Source: Novosphingobium sp. SG919 (GTDB lineage: Bacteria > Pseudomonadota > Alphaproteobacteria > Sphingomonadales > Sphingomonadaceae). Taken from it: 64,000 bases of DNA. The translations under genes were made by a program, and so were the position numbers. Of this stretch, positions 47,063 through 55,519 are shown in pieces (within the stretch, counting starts at the first letter, position 1; every line of letters begins with the position of its first letter). The notes beneath the pieces are model-generated. The model searched no databases and had not been told where the DNA came from. It saw only the letters and a program-made list of their open reading frames with translations. Where the stretch lies: positions 124,001 through 188,000 of the forward strand of contig NZ_JABCNG010000005.1 in NCBI RefSeq assembly GCF_012932495.1, read 5' to 3'.

Positions 47063-47628
47063 GCCTGCGGCTCCTCGCCAGGCTGCTCGTGCAACCACGC
47101 AGCGTGGCGCGGCGCACGGCGGGTCTGCGCCCATTCTTCCAGCATGGCCGGGGCCACCTCGCGCGCCTTGGCCACTTGCTCATCCGTGCCGATGTCACAC
47201 GCCAGTTCCAGCCGGTGCCCATTGGGATCGAAGAAATAGATAGACTTGAACAGCCCGTGCCAGGTGGGGCCCAGCACATCGATGCCCTGCGCCTCGATAT
47301 GCGCCTTGGCGCTCAGCAGCGCGGCCTCGTCCGCCACCTTGAACGCCAGGTGCTGCACCCACGCGGGCGTGGCCGGATCGCGGCCCATCTCGGGCTGGTT
47401 GGGCAGCTCGAAGAAAGCCAGCACGTTGCCGCCGCCAGCATCGAGGAACACGTGCATATAGGGATCGAACGCGCCGGTGGAGGGCACGTGATCCTCGGCA
47501 AAGGCAGTGGTATAGGCCATGCCCAGCACGCGGGCATACCATTCCACGGTTTCCTTGGCATCGCGGCAGCGATAGGCCGCGTGGTGCACCCCGCCCAGCA
47601 GCGGGGCCTGGGTCTGGGCCATGGCCAT
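47059..47628 (-). CDS. VOC-family protein in the homogentisate cluster
   Basis: This is a vicinal-oxygen-chelate protein (189 aa) of unknown reaction. Possible metal ligands are a His in GVHHAAYRCRD, a His in VQHLAFKV and a Glu in HRLELACD, a two-His-one-Glu pattern seen in VOC dioxygenases and isomerases. A ~45-residue charged tail follows. It overlaps hppD by one base and fahA by 4 bases, so it is translationally coupled to both. It sits where homogentisate dioxygenase (hmgA, a larger cupin enzyme) would be expected, but it is not homologous to HmgA. Confidence 0.87.
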   Translation of the reverse strand: MAMAQTQAPLLGGVHHAAYRCRDAKETVEWYARVLGMAYTTAFAEDHVPSTGAFDPYMHVFLDAGGGNVLAFFELPNQPEMGRDPATPAWVQHLAFKVADEAALLSAKAHIEAQGIDVLGPTWHGLFKSIYFFDPNGHRLELACDIGTDEQVAKAREVAPAMLEEWAQTRRAPRHAAWLHEQPGEEPQA

Positions 47629-48734
47629 CAGGCGTCCTCCCCCACTTTCAGCACGCCACGGCGCAGCTGATCGCGCTCCATGCTTTCGAACAGGGCGGTG
47701 AAGTTGCCTTCGCCAAAGCCCTCGTCCTTCTTGCGCTGGATGAATTCGAAGAACACCGGCCCGACCTGCGTTTCGGAAAAGATCTGCAGCAGCAGGCGCG
47801 GATCGCCCTGCACGGTGGAGCCATCGAGCAGGATGCCGCGCTTTTGCAATTCGTCCACCGGCTCGCCATGGCCGGGCAGGCGCTCTTCCAGCATCTCGTA
47901 ATAGGTGGCCGGCGGCGCGCTCATGAACGGGGTGCCGCTGGCCTTGAGCGTGTCCCATCCGGCAATCAGGTCATCACAGGCAAAGGCGATGTGCTGGATG
48001 CCCTCGCCGTTGTAGGCGCGCAGGAATTCCTCGATCTGGCCGCCGCCCTTCTGCGATTCCTCGTTCAAGGGAATGCGGATCTTGCCATCGGGCGCGGTCA
48101 TCGCCCGGCTGGTAAGGCCGGTATATTCGCCCTTGATGTCGAAATAGCGGATCTCGCGGAAGCCGAAGACGCGCTCGTAGAAGCTGGCCCAGTGCGCCAT
48201 GCGCCCGCCATAGACGTTGTGGGTGAGGTGATCGATGGTGTGGAAGCCCGCGCCCTTGGGCTGGCGGTCCACGCCGGGCAGATACACGAAATCGATATCG
48301 TAGATCGAAAGATCGCCGAACTGGCCGCCGTGATAGCGGTCGACGAGATAGATGATCGACCCGCCAATGCCGCGAATGGCGGGAATGCGCAATTCCATCG
48401 GCCCGGTCTGCACTTCCACCGGCTCGGCCCCGCGGTCGAGCGCCGCGGCATAGGCCTTGGCCGCATCGCGCACGCGCCAGCCCATGCCGCAGGCCGAAGG
48501 GCCATGCTCGGCGGCGAAATAGGCGGCCGGGCTGCGGGTCTCATAGTTGGCGATCAGGTTGATGCCGCCCTGGCGCCACAGTTCCACATCCTTGCTGCGG
48601 TGGTTGGCGATGTGGGTAAATCCCATGCGCGCAAACACCGGGCCCAGGCTGCCGCGTTCGGCGCTGGCAAACTCGATGAACTCGAACCCATCAAGGCCCA
48701 GGGGATTGTCGAAAAGATCGGTCGATGCGGCCAT
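47628..48734 (-). CDS. hppD: 4-Hydroxyphenylpyruvate dioxygenase
   Basis: This enzyme (368 aa) turns 4-hydroxyphenylpyruvate into homogentisate. The iron ligands are visible as His in TIDHLTHNVYGG, His in IQHIAFACDD and Glu in PVFFEFIQRKKDEGFGEGNF. That last segment, with the conserved GFGEGNF end, is diagnostic. It is the first catabolic gene of the cluster. A hairpin (GCCGGCC-N9-GGCCGGC, 48760-48782) lies in its leader, and the Lrp-type regulator gene is directly upstream. Confidence 0.96.
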   Translation of the reverse strand: MAASTDLFDNPLGLDGFEFIEFASAERGSLGPVFARMGFTHIANHRSKDVELWRQGGINLIANYETRSPAAYFAAEHGPSACGMGWRVRDAAKAYAAALDRGAEPVEVQTGPMELRIPAIRGIGGSIIYLVDRYHGGQFGDLSIYDIDFVYLPGVDRQPKGAGFHTIDHLTHNVYGGRMAHWASFYERVFGFREIRYFDIKGEYTGLTSRAMTAPDGKIRIPLNEESQKGGGQIEEFLRAYNGEGIQHIAFACDDLIAGWDTLKASGTPFMSAPPATYYEMLEERLPGHGEPVDELQKRGILLDGSTVQGDPRLLLQIFSETQVGPVFFEFIQRKKDEGFGEGNFTALFESMERDQLRRGVLKVGEDA

Positions 48735-48887
48735 GGCGCGTGTCTCTCCACCAGCAGGTGCCGGCCATCAAAAGCGGCCGGCTTGACCCTGGCAGTCTAC
48801 TCCAAAGCCGATGCACGTTCCGCGCGAAGTTACGAGGAAAAACCCCTAAATATGCGTGACTAACGCAGAAAAGCACCATTCTACGCG

Positions 48888-49349
48888 TCAACCGCGCGGC
48901 AAGGGCAAGGCCGTGGTGCGCTTGATCCGGTCGAGCACGATGGACGAGCGCAAGTTGGCGACGTCACCATGGCCCAGGATCTCGTCGTTGATCAGGCGGG
49001 TGAACGCGGCCAGGTCGGTGGCGACGATGCGCAGGAGGTAGTCGGCGTCTCCGGTCAAGGCGCAGCAATCGACCACGGCGGTGAGCCCTGCGATGCGTTC
49101 GTGAAAGCCGCCCACCACCTCGCGCGCATAAGATGCCATCGTCACCGTGACATAGGCTTCCACGCCCAGCCCCAGCGCCGCTTCGTCCAGCAAGGCCACC
49201 TGGCCCCGGATCACCCCCGTTTCGCGCAGGCGCGCAATGCGGCGCGAACATTGCGAGGGGGAGAGGTGCACGGCCTCGGCCAAGTCGGCATGGCTGGCCG
49301 AGGCATCGGCCTGAAGCTGCGCAAGAATGCGAAGGTCTGTGCGATCCAT
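48888..49349 (-). CDS. Lrp/AsnC-family transcriptional regulator
   Basis: This is a leucine-responsive-type regulator (153 aa). The N-terminal helix-turn-helix is ADLAEAVHLSPSQCSRRIARL, here residues 22-42, and a C-terminal RAM domain binds amino acids (DCCALTGDADYLLRIVATDL). The start could also be an ATG 15 bases upstream. It lies upstream of hppD on the same strand with a 153-bp gap, so it is a natural candidate for tyrosine- or phenylalanine-responsive control of the cluster. Confidence 0.92.
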   Translation of the reverse strand: MDRTDLRILAQLQADASASHADLAEAVHLSPSQCSRRIARLRETGVIRGQVALLDEAALGLGVEAYVTVTMASYAREVVGGFHERIAGLTAVVDCCALTGDADYLLRIVATDLAAFTRLINDEILGHGDVANLRSSIVLDRIKRTTALPLPRG

Positions 49350-49384
49350 GCGCCAATCGTGCATCAGGCGCGCAAATTGTGCAA

Positions 49385-50119
49385 CTACCGCGCCGGCCCG
49401 AACCGCGCGACGAGTTCATAGGCGCCGGCCACGAAAACCTGGCGCACGAAGGTGACGCTGTCCGCCCCGCGCCACGTGTGGCGCGCCACCACCAGGCAGG
49501 GCGATCCGGCGGGAATGCCCAGCGCCTTGGCCTGTTCGCGGCTGGCGGCAAGCGCGCCGATGCGGTTTTCCGCCTCGGTCCAGGGGATATGGCGCAAGAG
49601 CCAGCCACCGGGGGGATCGGCGGTAAAATCCACATCCGCCATCCCCGGCACCAGCGCCAGGTTGGTCACGCGCTCTTCCACGGCGAGCGGCGCGCCATCG
49701 GCCAGGTGCAGGCCTGAAAGCCGCAGGATCGGCCCAACGTCACCCAGTTCGGCCGCCGCCTCGCGGTCGCTGGCGGTGTCCCCCAGGCTGCGCGAAAGCA
49801 GGCGAAAGCCATAGACCTGCCCGCGCCCCTGCACTTCGAGCGCGAGGTCGGGAATGTCGAGCACCATCGAGACCGTGCGCGGCCGCGCCACGAACGTGCC
49901 CGCCCGCTTGCGCCGTTCCAGCAGGCCGCTTTCGGCAAGGCGCGAGAGCGCCTTGTTCACCGTCATCCGCGCGCAGCCATAATGCGCCATGAGTTCGAGT
50001 TCGGACGGGATGCGCTCGCCCGGACGAAGTTCGCCCGCCATGATGCGCGCCTCGATTTCCTGGCGGATGCGCTCGTGCATCGGCAGGGCGGCGGGCAATG
50101 GGGGCGTGGATGCGGTCAT
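49385..50119 (-). CDS. hutC: GntR-family repressor, HutC-like
   Basis: This is a GntR/HutC repressor (244 aa). The winged helix contains RIPSELELMAHYGCARMTVNKAL, here about residues 36-58. The UTRA domain has the HutC-type IPWTEAENRIGALAASREQA and ends SVTFVRQVFVAGAYELVARF. By sequence it looks like the histidine-utilisation repressor sensing urocanate. No hut genes are in the window; instead it is third in an apparent operon with a choline-sulfatase and an MFS transporter. The symbol reflects sequence type, not proven function. Confidence 0.82.
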   Translation of the reverse strand: MTASTPPLPAALPMHERIRQEIEARIMAGELRPGERIPSELELMAHYGCARMTVNKALSRLAESGLLERRKRAGTFVARPRTVSMVLDIPDLALEVQGRGQVYGFRLLSRSLGDTASDREAAAELGDVGPILRLSGLHLADGAPLAVEERVTNLALVPGMADVDFTADPPGGWLLRHIPWTEAENRIGALAASREQAKALGIPAGSPCLVVARHTWRGADSVTFVRQVFVAGAYELVARFGPAR

Positions 50120-50152
50120 TGCCCCAGCACAGAGAGGGCCAGGGCGGCGCTG

Positions 50153-51370
50153 TCAAGATGCGAGGGCCGCTGGCCGCGCCGGGCTGCGCGCCATGGGCAG
50201 TGTCAGCAGCAGTGCCAGGGCGCAGCCGGCAAAGCCGACCAGGCCAACCCCGGCAAACGATCCGGTGGCATCGGCCAGTACGCCAGCGGCCAGCGCCCCC
50301 ACCGATTGTGCCAGCAGCCAGGTGGCCGTCATCATCACCGCCAGCCGGCCGTCGGGCGCTTCGTCATAGGCCAGGCCCAACAGCATGGGATAGGCAATGA
50401 ACCAGCTGGCGTTGAACACCACCAGGGCCACGGCAAAGACCCAGGCCAGGCTGGCCGTGGTAAGCAAAGCACAGGAAACCGCGCAGGCCACCAACCCGCC
50501 CGCCAGCAGGGCCCGGCGCGGCAGCCGGGTGATCACCACGGCAAGCGCGGCATTGCCCAGCGCGCTGGCGATCGTGGCCAGCGATTGGTAGCGGCCAAAC
50601 GTGGTGGCCGCCAGGCCGATGGCGTGGCCGGCGCGTTCCATGAACGGCCAGATCGACAGGCTTCCCCCGGCAAACAGGCCCATGGCGAACAAGAGACGCC
50701 AGCCCGCCCGCGTCATCGGCTGGCGCGCCGCCATTGCAGCGTGGCCGGCGCGCGCCGCACCCGGCAGTGCCATGGCGCCCAGGCCCAGAACCGCCGAAAG
50801 CAAGGCCAGCGCGGCAAACATCGCGGCCAGGCCATGATGCGCGGAAACTTCGGGCAAGACGATGTTGACCACGGCAAACAGCACCGTCTGGCAGGCGATG
50901 CCCACCGAAATCGCCCGTGCCGGATGCGCCGTCTGCCCCGCTGCCAGGTTCACCGCGCCGTTCATCAGGCCAAAGCCGAAGCCGGTGACCAGCCGTCCGG
51001 CCAGGAGCAGCGGCAGGTTGCCCCCCAGCCCCGACAGCGCCTGCGCCAAGACCACCAGCACGGTGCTGGCCAGCGCAAGGCGGCGTGGCCCCCCGACCAC
51101 GCCGCCCCCGCCGCCCCAGCGCGCCACGCCCAGCATGGCCGCGCCATAGGCGAGCGTTTCCAGCATGGCGAACAGCCCCATCGCGCTGGCGGAAAAACCA
51201 TAGGCGTCGATCAATCCACCCACGAGATAGGTGGTGAAATTGTTGCCGATATGCGCCGCTGCCGTGCCGGCGCCGATCGCTGCCAGAGTGAGGCCGGCGC
51301 GCGGTGCCGCCGGGCCCGGCGGGGCAGTTGCGGGGCCCTTGTCGGTCTGCTGCACCATGCCTGCCCCCAT
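50153..51370 (-). CDS. MFS transporter
   Basis: This is a major-facilitator permease (405 aa, about 12 hydrophobic helices beginning near LTLAAIGAGTAAAHIGNNF). The start chosen is an ATG after GGGGGGACGGGGC; a second ATG four codons later is possible. It lies 20 bp after the choline-sulfatase gene and 33 bp before the HutC-like gene, all in one direction. Import of the sulfatase substrate (choline-O-sulfate or another sulfate ester) is a reasonable inference. Confidence 0.87.
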   Translation of the reverse strand: MGAGMVQQTDKGPATAPPGPAAPRAGLTLAAIGAGTAAAHIGNNFTTYLVGGLIDAYGFSASAMGLFAMLETLAYGAAMLGVARWGGGGGVVGGPRRLALASTVLVVLAQALSGLGGNLPLLLAGRLVTGFGFGLMNGAVNLAAGQTAHPARAISVGIACQTVLFAVVNIVLPEVSAHHGLAAMFAALALLSAVLGLGAMALPGAARAGHAAMAARQPMTRAGWRLLFAMGLFAGGSLSIWPFMERAGHAIGLAATTFGRYQSLATIASALGNAALAVVITRLPRRALLAGGLVACAVSCALLTTASLAWVFAVALVVFNASWFIAYPMLLGLAYDEAPDGRLAVMMTATWLLAQSVGALAAGVLADATGSFAGVGLVGFAGCALALLLTLPMARSPARPAALAS

Positions 51371-51390
51371 TGCCCCGTCCCCCCTTGCGA

Positions 51391-52908
51391 TCAATCGAAG
51401 CGCACGCGCGGGAAACGGGCAACCGCTTCCAGCAATTCCAGGTCCATGTGCGCGCGGATATATTCGCGTGACGCATCGCGCGGCACCTGGTGATCCCAAT
51501 GGGTCAGCGTGCCAGTGGCATTGGCCTGGGCCACCAGATGGCGCCGGCGCTGGCTGGCCACGACTTGCGCAGCGATGGTGGGCAGGTCCCAGCGCGCGGC
51601 CACTTCCTCGCGCAGGCTGGCCACCAATGCGGCATGCGCCGGATCATTGGCCAGGTTGCGGGTTTCGTCGCGGTCTTGCGCCAGGTTGTAAAGTTGGTCG
51701 GGATCGGCGGGGCAATGGATGAACTTCCAGTCCCCGCGCCGGATCATCACCACCGGCGCGATCGCCCCTTCGCCCAGGTATTCGGCCAAGGCCTCGTCAT
51801 GGCCCTGCTCGCCCTGCAGGTGCGGCACCAGGCTCTGCCCGTCGACCGGGGCGGCATCGGCCGGCGGCAGGCCAGCAAGATCGAGCAAGGTGGGCAGGAT
51901 GTCGAGTGTCGAGACAGCCGCATCCACCCGCGCTGGGGCAAAGCGCGCCGGGGCATGGACCAAGAGCGGCACACGTGCGGCGTTCTCGAAGAAGTTCATC
52001 TTGTACCACAGCCCACGCTCGCCCAGCATCTCGCCGTGATCGCCGCAGACCAGCACCACGGTGTTGTCGGCCAGCCCGGTTTCCTCCAGCGTGTCTAGGA
52101 TCAGGCCGAACTGCTCGTCGACGAAGCTGATCGCCCCGAAATAGGCGCGGCGCGCGGCGCGCACCTGATCCTCGGTCACCGGCATCAGATCGGTGCCGCA
52201 AATATGGCGCAGGCGCTGCGCGTGGGGATCGTCGGCCACGTCGGCGCGCCCCAGGCGGGGCATGGGAATGTCGACGCCTTCATACAGATCCCAGTAGCGG
52301 CGGTGGATGGCAAAGGGATCGTGCGGATGGGTGAGCGAGGCAACCAGGAAAAACGGCCGTGCCGCCGGATTGCGGGCGATGTCGAACAGCTTGCGCCGCG
52401 TGGTAAAGACCACTTCTTCGTCGAAATCGATCTGGTTGGTGCGCACCGTGGGCCCGGCGGTAACCACCGAGTCCATCGAATGATACCAGGTGGGGCGGTG
52501 TTCGGGCCGCGTCCAATCCGGGGTCCAGCCATAGTCGGCGGGATAGATGTCGGTCGTCAGCCGCTCTTCAAACCCGTGCAACTGGTCTGCGCCCACGAAG
52601 TGCATCTTGCCCGACAGGATCGTGTGCCACCCGCCGGCACGCAGATAGTGGGCGATCGTGGGTGTATCGCCGGCAAAGTCGGCCGCATTGTCATACGCGC
52701 CGATGCGCGAGGGCAATTGGCTGGCCAAGAGCGAAAAGCGCGATGGCGCGCACAGCGGGCTCGGGCAATAGGCATTGGCGAACACCACCCCGCGTTCGGC
52801 CAGCGCCGCCATCCGCGGGGCGTGCACCGGCCATTGCCCCAGGAACGGCAGCGCATCGGCCATCAACTGGTCTGCCATGAGAACGAGGAAGTTCGGCTTT
52901 TCGGTCAT
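51391..52908 (-). CDS. betC: Choline-sulfatase-like type I sulfatase
   Basis: This is a formylglycine-dependent sulfatase (505 aa) predicted to hydrolyse choline-O-sulfate to choline and sulfate. The modification motif is C53-A-P-S-R57 (PLCAPSRF), with metal residues D13 and D/H in CGDHGEMLGERGLWYK. The C-terminal region (HWDHQVPRDASREYIRAHMD) is typical of BetC choline-sulfatases. A choline-sulfatase-type divergent LysR gene supports the call. The product choline could feed glycine betaine and the demethylation operon at the left end. Confidence 0.9.
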   Translation of the reverse strand: MTEKPNFLVLMADQLMADALPFLGQWPVHAPRMAALAERGVVFANAYCPSPLCAPSRFSLLASQLPSRIGAYDNAADFAGDTPTIAHYLRAGGWHTILSGKMHFVGADQLHGFEERLTTDIYPADYGWTPDWTRPEHRPTWYHSMDSVVTAGPTVRTNQIDFDEEVVFTTRRKLFDIARNPAARPFFLVASLTHPHDPFAIHRRYWDLYEGVDIPMPRLGRADVADDPHAQRLRHICGTDLMPVTEDQVRAARRAYFGAISFVDEQFGLILDTLEETGLADNTVVLVCGDHGEMLGERGLWYKMNFFENAARVPLLVHAPARFAPARVDAAVSTLDILPTLLDLAGLPPADAAPVDGQSLVPHLQGEQGHDEALAEYLGEGAIAPVVMIRRGDWKFIHCPADPDQLYNLAQDRDETRNLANDPAHAALVASLREEVAARWDLPTIAAQVVASQRRRHLVAQANATGTLTHWDHQVPRDASREYIRAHMDLELLEAVARFPRVRFD

Positions 52909-52998
52909 GCCCCGCAATCCACCCTGGCAAATCGGAAGGCATAAGCTAGAACGAAGGCAAAGCGGCGGGGAAGCCGCTGTCTGCTTAAGGGGGTATAA
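52909..52998. promoter_or_regulatory. Divergent promoter region, choline-sulfatase operon and LysR regulator
   Basis: This 90-bp spacer separates the two divergent genes. It contains an inverted repeat AGCGGC-N6-GCCGCT (52961-52978), which is a candidate operator. The LysR gene begins with GTG preceded by AAGGGGG. Confidence 0.5.
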
Positions 52999-53925
52999 GT
53001 GGAGCTTTCGCCTGGGACCTATGCACGGCTGCCGCTCCGCGGCCTTCTGGTGTTTGAAGCGGCAGCCCGGCGGGGGACCTTTTCGGGCGCCGCGCGCGAA
53101 CTGGCCATGACCCAGGCCGCAATCAGCCAGCATATCGGCCACCTGGAGGCCGAACTGGGCGTATCCCTGTTCGAACGCCATCATCGCGGCGTGGAACTGA
53201 CCGCGGCGGGAGAGCGGCTTTTGCCCCGCGTGGAAGAAGGGCTGCAAGCGCTGGCCACCGGCGTTGCCAGCGCATCGCGCCACCGCGCTACGCGGACGGT
53301 CACGATCCTGACCGATTTCGGCTTTGCCGCCTGGTGGCTGATGCCGCGCATCGCGGAATTGACCGACCTGATGCCCGAGGTGGAAATCCGCCTTACCACC
53401 TCGCAGGGCACCACCGATGCCCTGGGCAGCGACTTCGACCTGGCCGTGCTGTTCGGCAATGGCCAATGGCCCGGATGCCGCGCGCACCGCCTGTTTGCCG
53501 AAGAAGTCCATCCGGTCTGCGCGCCAAGCTATCTGGCGCAGCGCCCCCTGCCCCTGGCCCTGCCCCTGGCCCCGTCCGATATCGCCCAGATGCGCCTGCT
53601 CCACTTGCGTGGTGGCGGCCCCACCCGCTGGTTCGACTGGCCAGACTGGTTTGCCGGCATGGGCGTGCCTGCACCTGCCGCGCGCCAGGACTTGGCATTC
53701 AACAACTATCAGATCGTGCTACAGGCCGCGATGCTCGGACAAGGCGTGGCGCTGGGCTGGGCCCCGCTGATCGACGACCTGGTCAGGACGGGCAGCCTGG
53801 TACGGCTGACCGAACGCCCCTTGTCCAGCCCGCGGGGCTATCACCTGGTCGAGCCACTCACCCGGCCACAACTGACTGACACCGCGCGCGTCAATGCCTG
53901 GCTGCGCCAGACCGCCCGCGCCTAG
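52999..53925 (+). CDS. LysR-family regulator, GcvA-like (choline sulfate utilisation type)
   Basis: This is a LysR regulator (308 aa) starting with GTG. The helix-turn-helix is FEAAARRGTFSGAARELAMTQAAISQHI, here residues 19-46, followed by LGVSLFERHHRG. The effector domain resembles the GcvA branch (DFGFAAWWLMPRI, then DLAVLFGNGQWPG). Its divergent position next to betC is the arrangement found for choline-sulfate regulators in other proteobacteria, so it probably controls the betC operon. Confidence 0.9.
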   Translation: MELSPGTYARLPLRGLLVFEAAARRGTFSGAARELAMTQAAISQHIGHLEAELGVSLFERHHRGVELTAAGERLLPRVEEGLQALATGVASASRHRATRTVTILTDFGFAAWWLMPRIAELTDLMPEVEIRLTTSQGTTDALGSDFDLAVLFGNGQWPGCRAHRLFAEEVHPVCAPSYLAQRPLPLALPLAPSDIAQMRLLHLRGGGPTRWFDWPDWFAGMGVPAPAARQDLAFNNYQIVLQAAMLGQGVALGWAPLIDDLVRTGSLVRLTERPLSSPRGYHLVEPLTRPQLTDTARVNAWLRQTARA

Positions 53926-53961
53926 CGCCCGCTCAGCAGCGTCCACGCCCTGTTTGCAGGG

Positions 53962-55320
53962 TCAGCCCATGTGCGCCAGCAAGGGATCTAGGTCGCAAGT
54001 GACGAAGCTCGCGAAATTGTCGGCAATGCCATAGGGCACCAGCAGGCGCCGCCCCAATGCCAGACTGCCGCAACTGTAGACGACATTGGGCACATAGCCA
54101 TCGCGCTGTTCCGGGCCAGGGCGCAACAGCGGCAGCTTGGCCCGCGCCAGCACGCGCGAGGGGTCATCGCGATCGAGCAGCACGGCGCCGATCGTGTAAT
54201 TGCGCACCGGCCCGACGCCGTGGGTCATGAGCAGCCAGCCCTCGTCGATCTCGATCGGTGATCCGCAATTGCCCATCTGTACGAATTCCCACACATATTG
54301 CGGGCACACGATCTTCTCGGCCTCGTCCCAGTGCCACAGGCTGTCGGATCGCATCAGCCAGATGTTCTCGTTGTCCTGCCGGCCGATCATGGCATAGCGG
54401 CCACCCACTTTCCGGGGGAACAGCGCCATGCCCTTGTTCACCGCCACCCGCCCGGTCAGCGTGCGCATGTCGAACCGGCGGAAATCGCGGGTGGAGAGCA
54501 TCTGCGTGCGGCCGGTCACGCCATCGAACGCGGTGAACGTGCCGTGGTAGCAGATGCTGCCATCATCCTGGGCAAACTGCACGAGCCGCAGGTCTTCCAG
54601 CCCGCGGGCCTGCGCCGCCGTGAGCGGAAAGAGCACGGCTTCGGACACATCCTGCACGCCATCGAAATGCAGCCGCAGGGCATTGCCGTCTTCATCCTGC
54701 GCGTCGATCCGGGGGGACGCAGCCAGCCGCGCGGGGGAATCGATGGTCACTTGCGCCACGCCATCCCAGTCTCCGGTGCGGAACGTGATTGACGACACGT
54801 GCCCTTCACCGATTCCGCGCAACGCGCAGATGAAACGCATGCCCCCATCGGGCGCGCCCTCCTGCCGGGGCGCCGGCACGATCGACGGGTTGAACAGGGC
54901 GGCCGCCTCGAAGGCATATTCCTGCAGGAACATGCCACCGATCAGCAGGCGACGGTCCACTTCCAGCCGTGCGGCTTGCGGCGCGATGGCGATGATCTCT
55001 GCCGCGCGCCGCTCCAGCGTGCCCAGCACGTTGCGGTGCCGCGCATCAAGCAATTCCTTCATATAGGCCAAGGCCTGGGTCACGGCCGCATCGTCGAGGC
55101 CGATCACCCGGTCCACGATCGCGCGCACGCGGTCGCCCGGCTCGCTGGAATAGTCTTGCGGATAGGCCAGCTCGAACGGGCGCAGCACGGTTCGCGTGGC
55201 ATCGGGCATCAGCCTGACATGCGCGCGCTGCCAGAATTCCACGATCGGCGGCGGCAATACGGCGGCGGCCACCCTGGCCCGCAGCGCCGTGGCATCGATG
55301 GGTAGCTCGGCATCGGGCAT
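53962..55320 (-). CDS. Glycoside hydrolase family 130 protein (mannoside phosphorylase-like)
   Basis: This is a GH130-type protein (452 aa), five-bladed propeller, of the family of inverting beta-mannoside phosphorylases and beta-1,2-mannosidases. Typical elements are FNPSIVPAPRQ near the first blade, RFICALRGIGEGH, and the C-terminal segment GPVRNYTIGAVLLDRDDPSRV with DGYVPNVVYSCGS. AAGGA precedes the ATG. It converges with the LysR gene. It could recycle mannose-containing glycans; phosphorylase versus hydrolase cannot be told without checking the phosphate-binding residues against a structure. Confidence 0.85.
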   Translation of the reverse strand: MPDAELPIDATALRARVAAAVLPPPIVEFWQRAHVRLMPDATRTVLRPFELAYPQDYSSEPGDRVRAIVDRVIGLDDAAVTQALAYMKELLDARHRNVLGTLERRAAEIIAIAPQAARLEVDRRLLIGGMFLQEYAFEAAALFNPSIVPAPRQEGAPDGGMRFICALRGIGEGHVSSITFRTGDWDGVAQVTIDSPARLAASPRIDAQDEDGNALRLHFDGVQDVSEAVLFPLTAAQARGLEDLRLVQFAQDDGSICYHGTFTAFDGVTGRTQMLSTRDFRRFDMRTLTGRVAVNKGMALFPRKVGGRYAMIGRQDNENIWLMRSDSLWHWDEAEKIVCPQYVWEFVQMGNCGSPIEIDEGWLLMTHGVGPVRNYTIGAVLLDRDDPSRVLARAKLPLLRPGPEQRDGYVPNVVYSCGSLALGRRLLVPYGIADNFASFVTCDLDPLLAHMG

Positions 55321-55519
55321 CGGGCATCCTTTCCGGCAGGGGCACCCCGGGTGCCCATCATTGCCGAACAAACGCCGCGCCGGGCATCAGGCTCCTGCAC
55401 AAAAAGGCAAAATCGTCTCGGCCCACCGCGTCGTGCGAAACCAGGGGCGGGATGGTTCGTTGCCTGATCCGTAATTCGCCTGCCCGATCTCCCTCCCTGC
55501 CACGACGGGAAACCCTGCC

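Noticed and set aside
47059..47958. The VOC protein as a homogentisate 1,2-dioxygenase
   Set aside because: HmgA is a ~430-residue cupin protein; this is a 189-residue VOC fold with no matching motifs.
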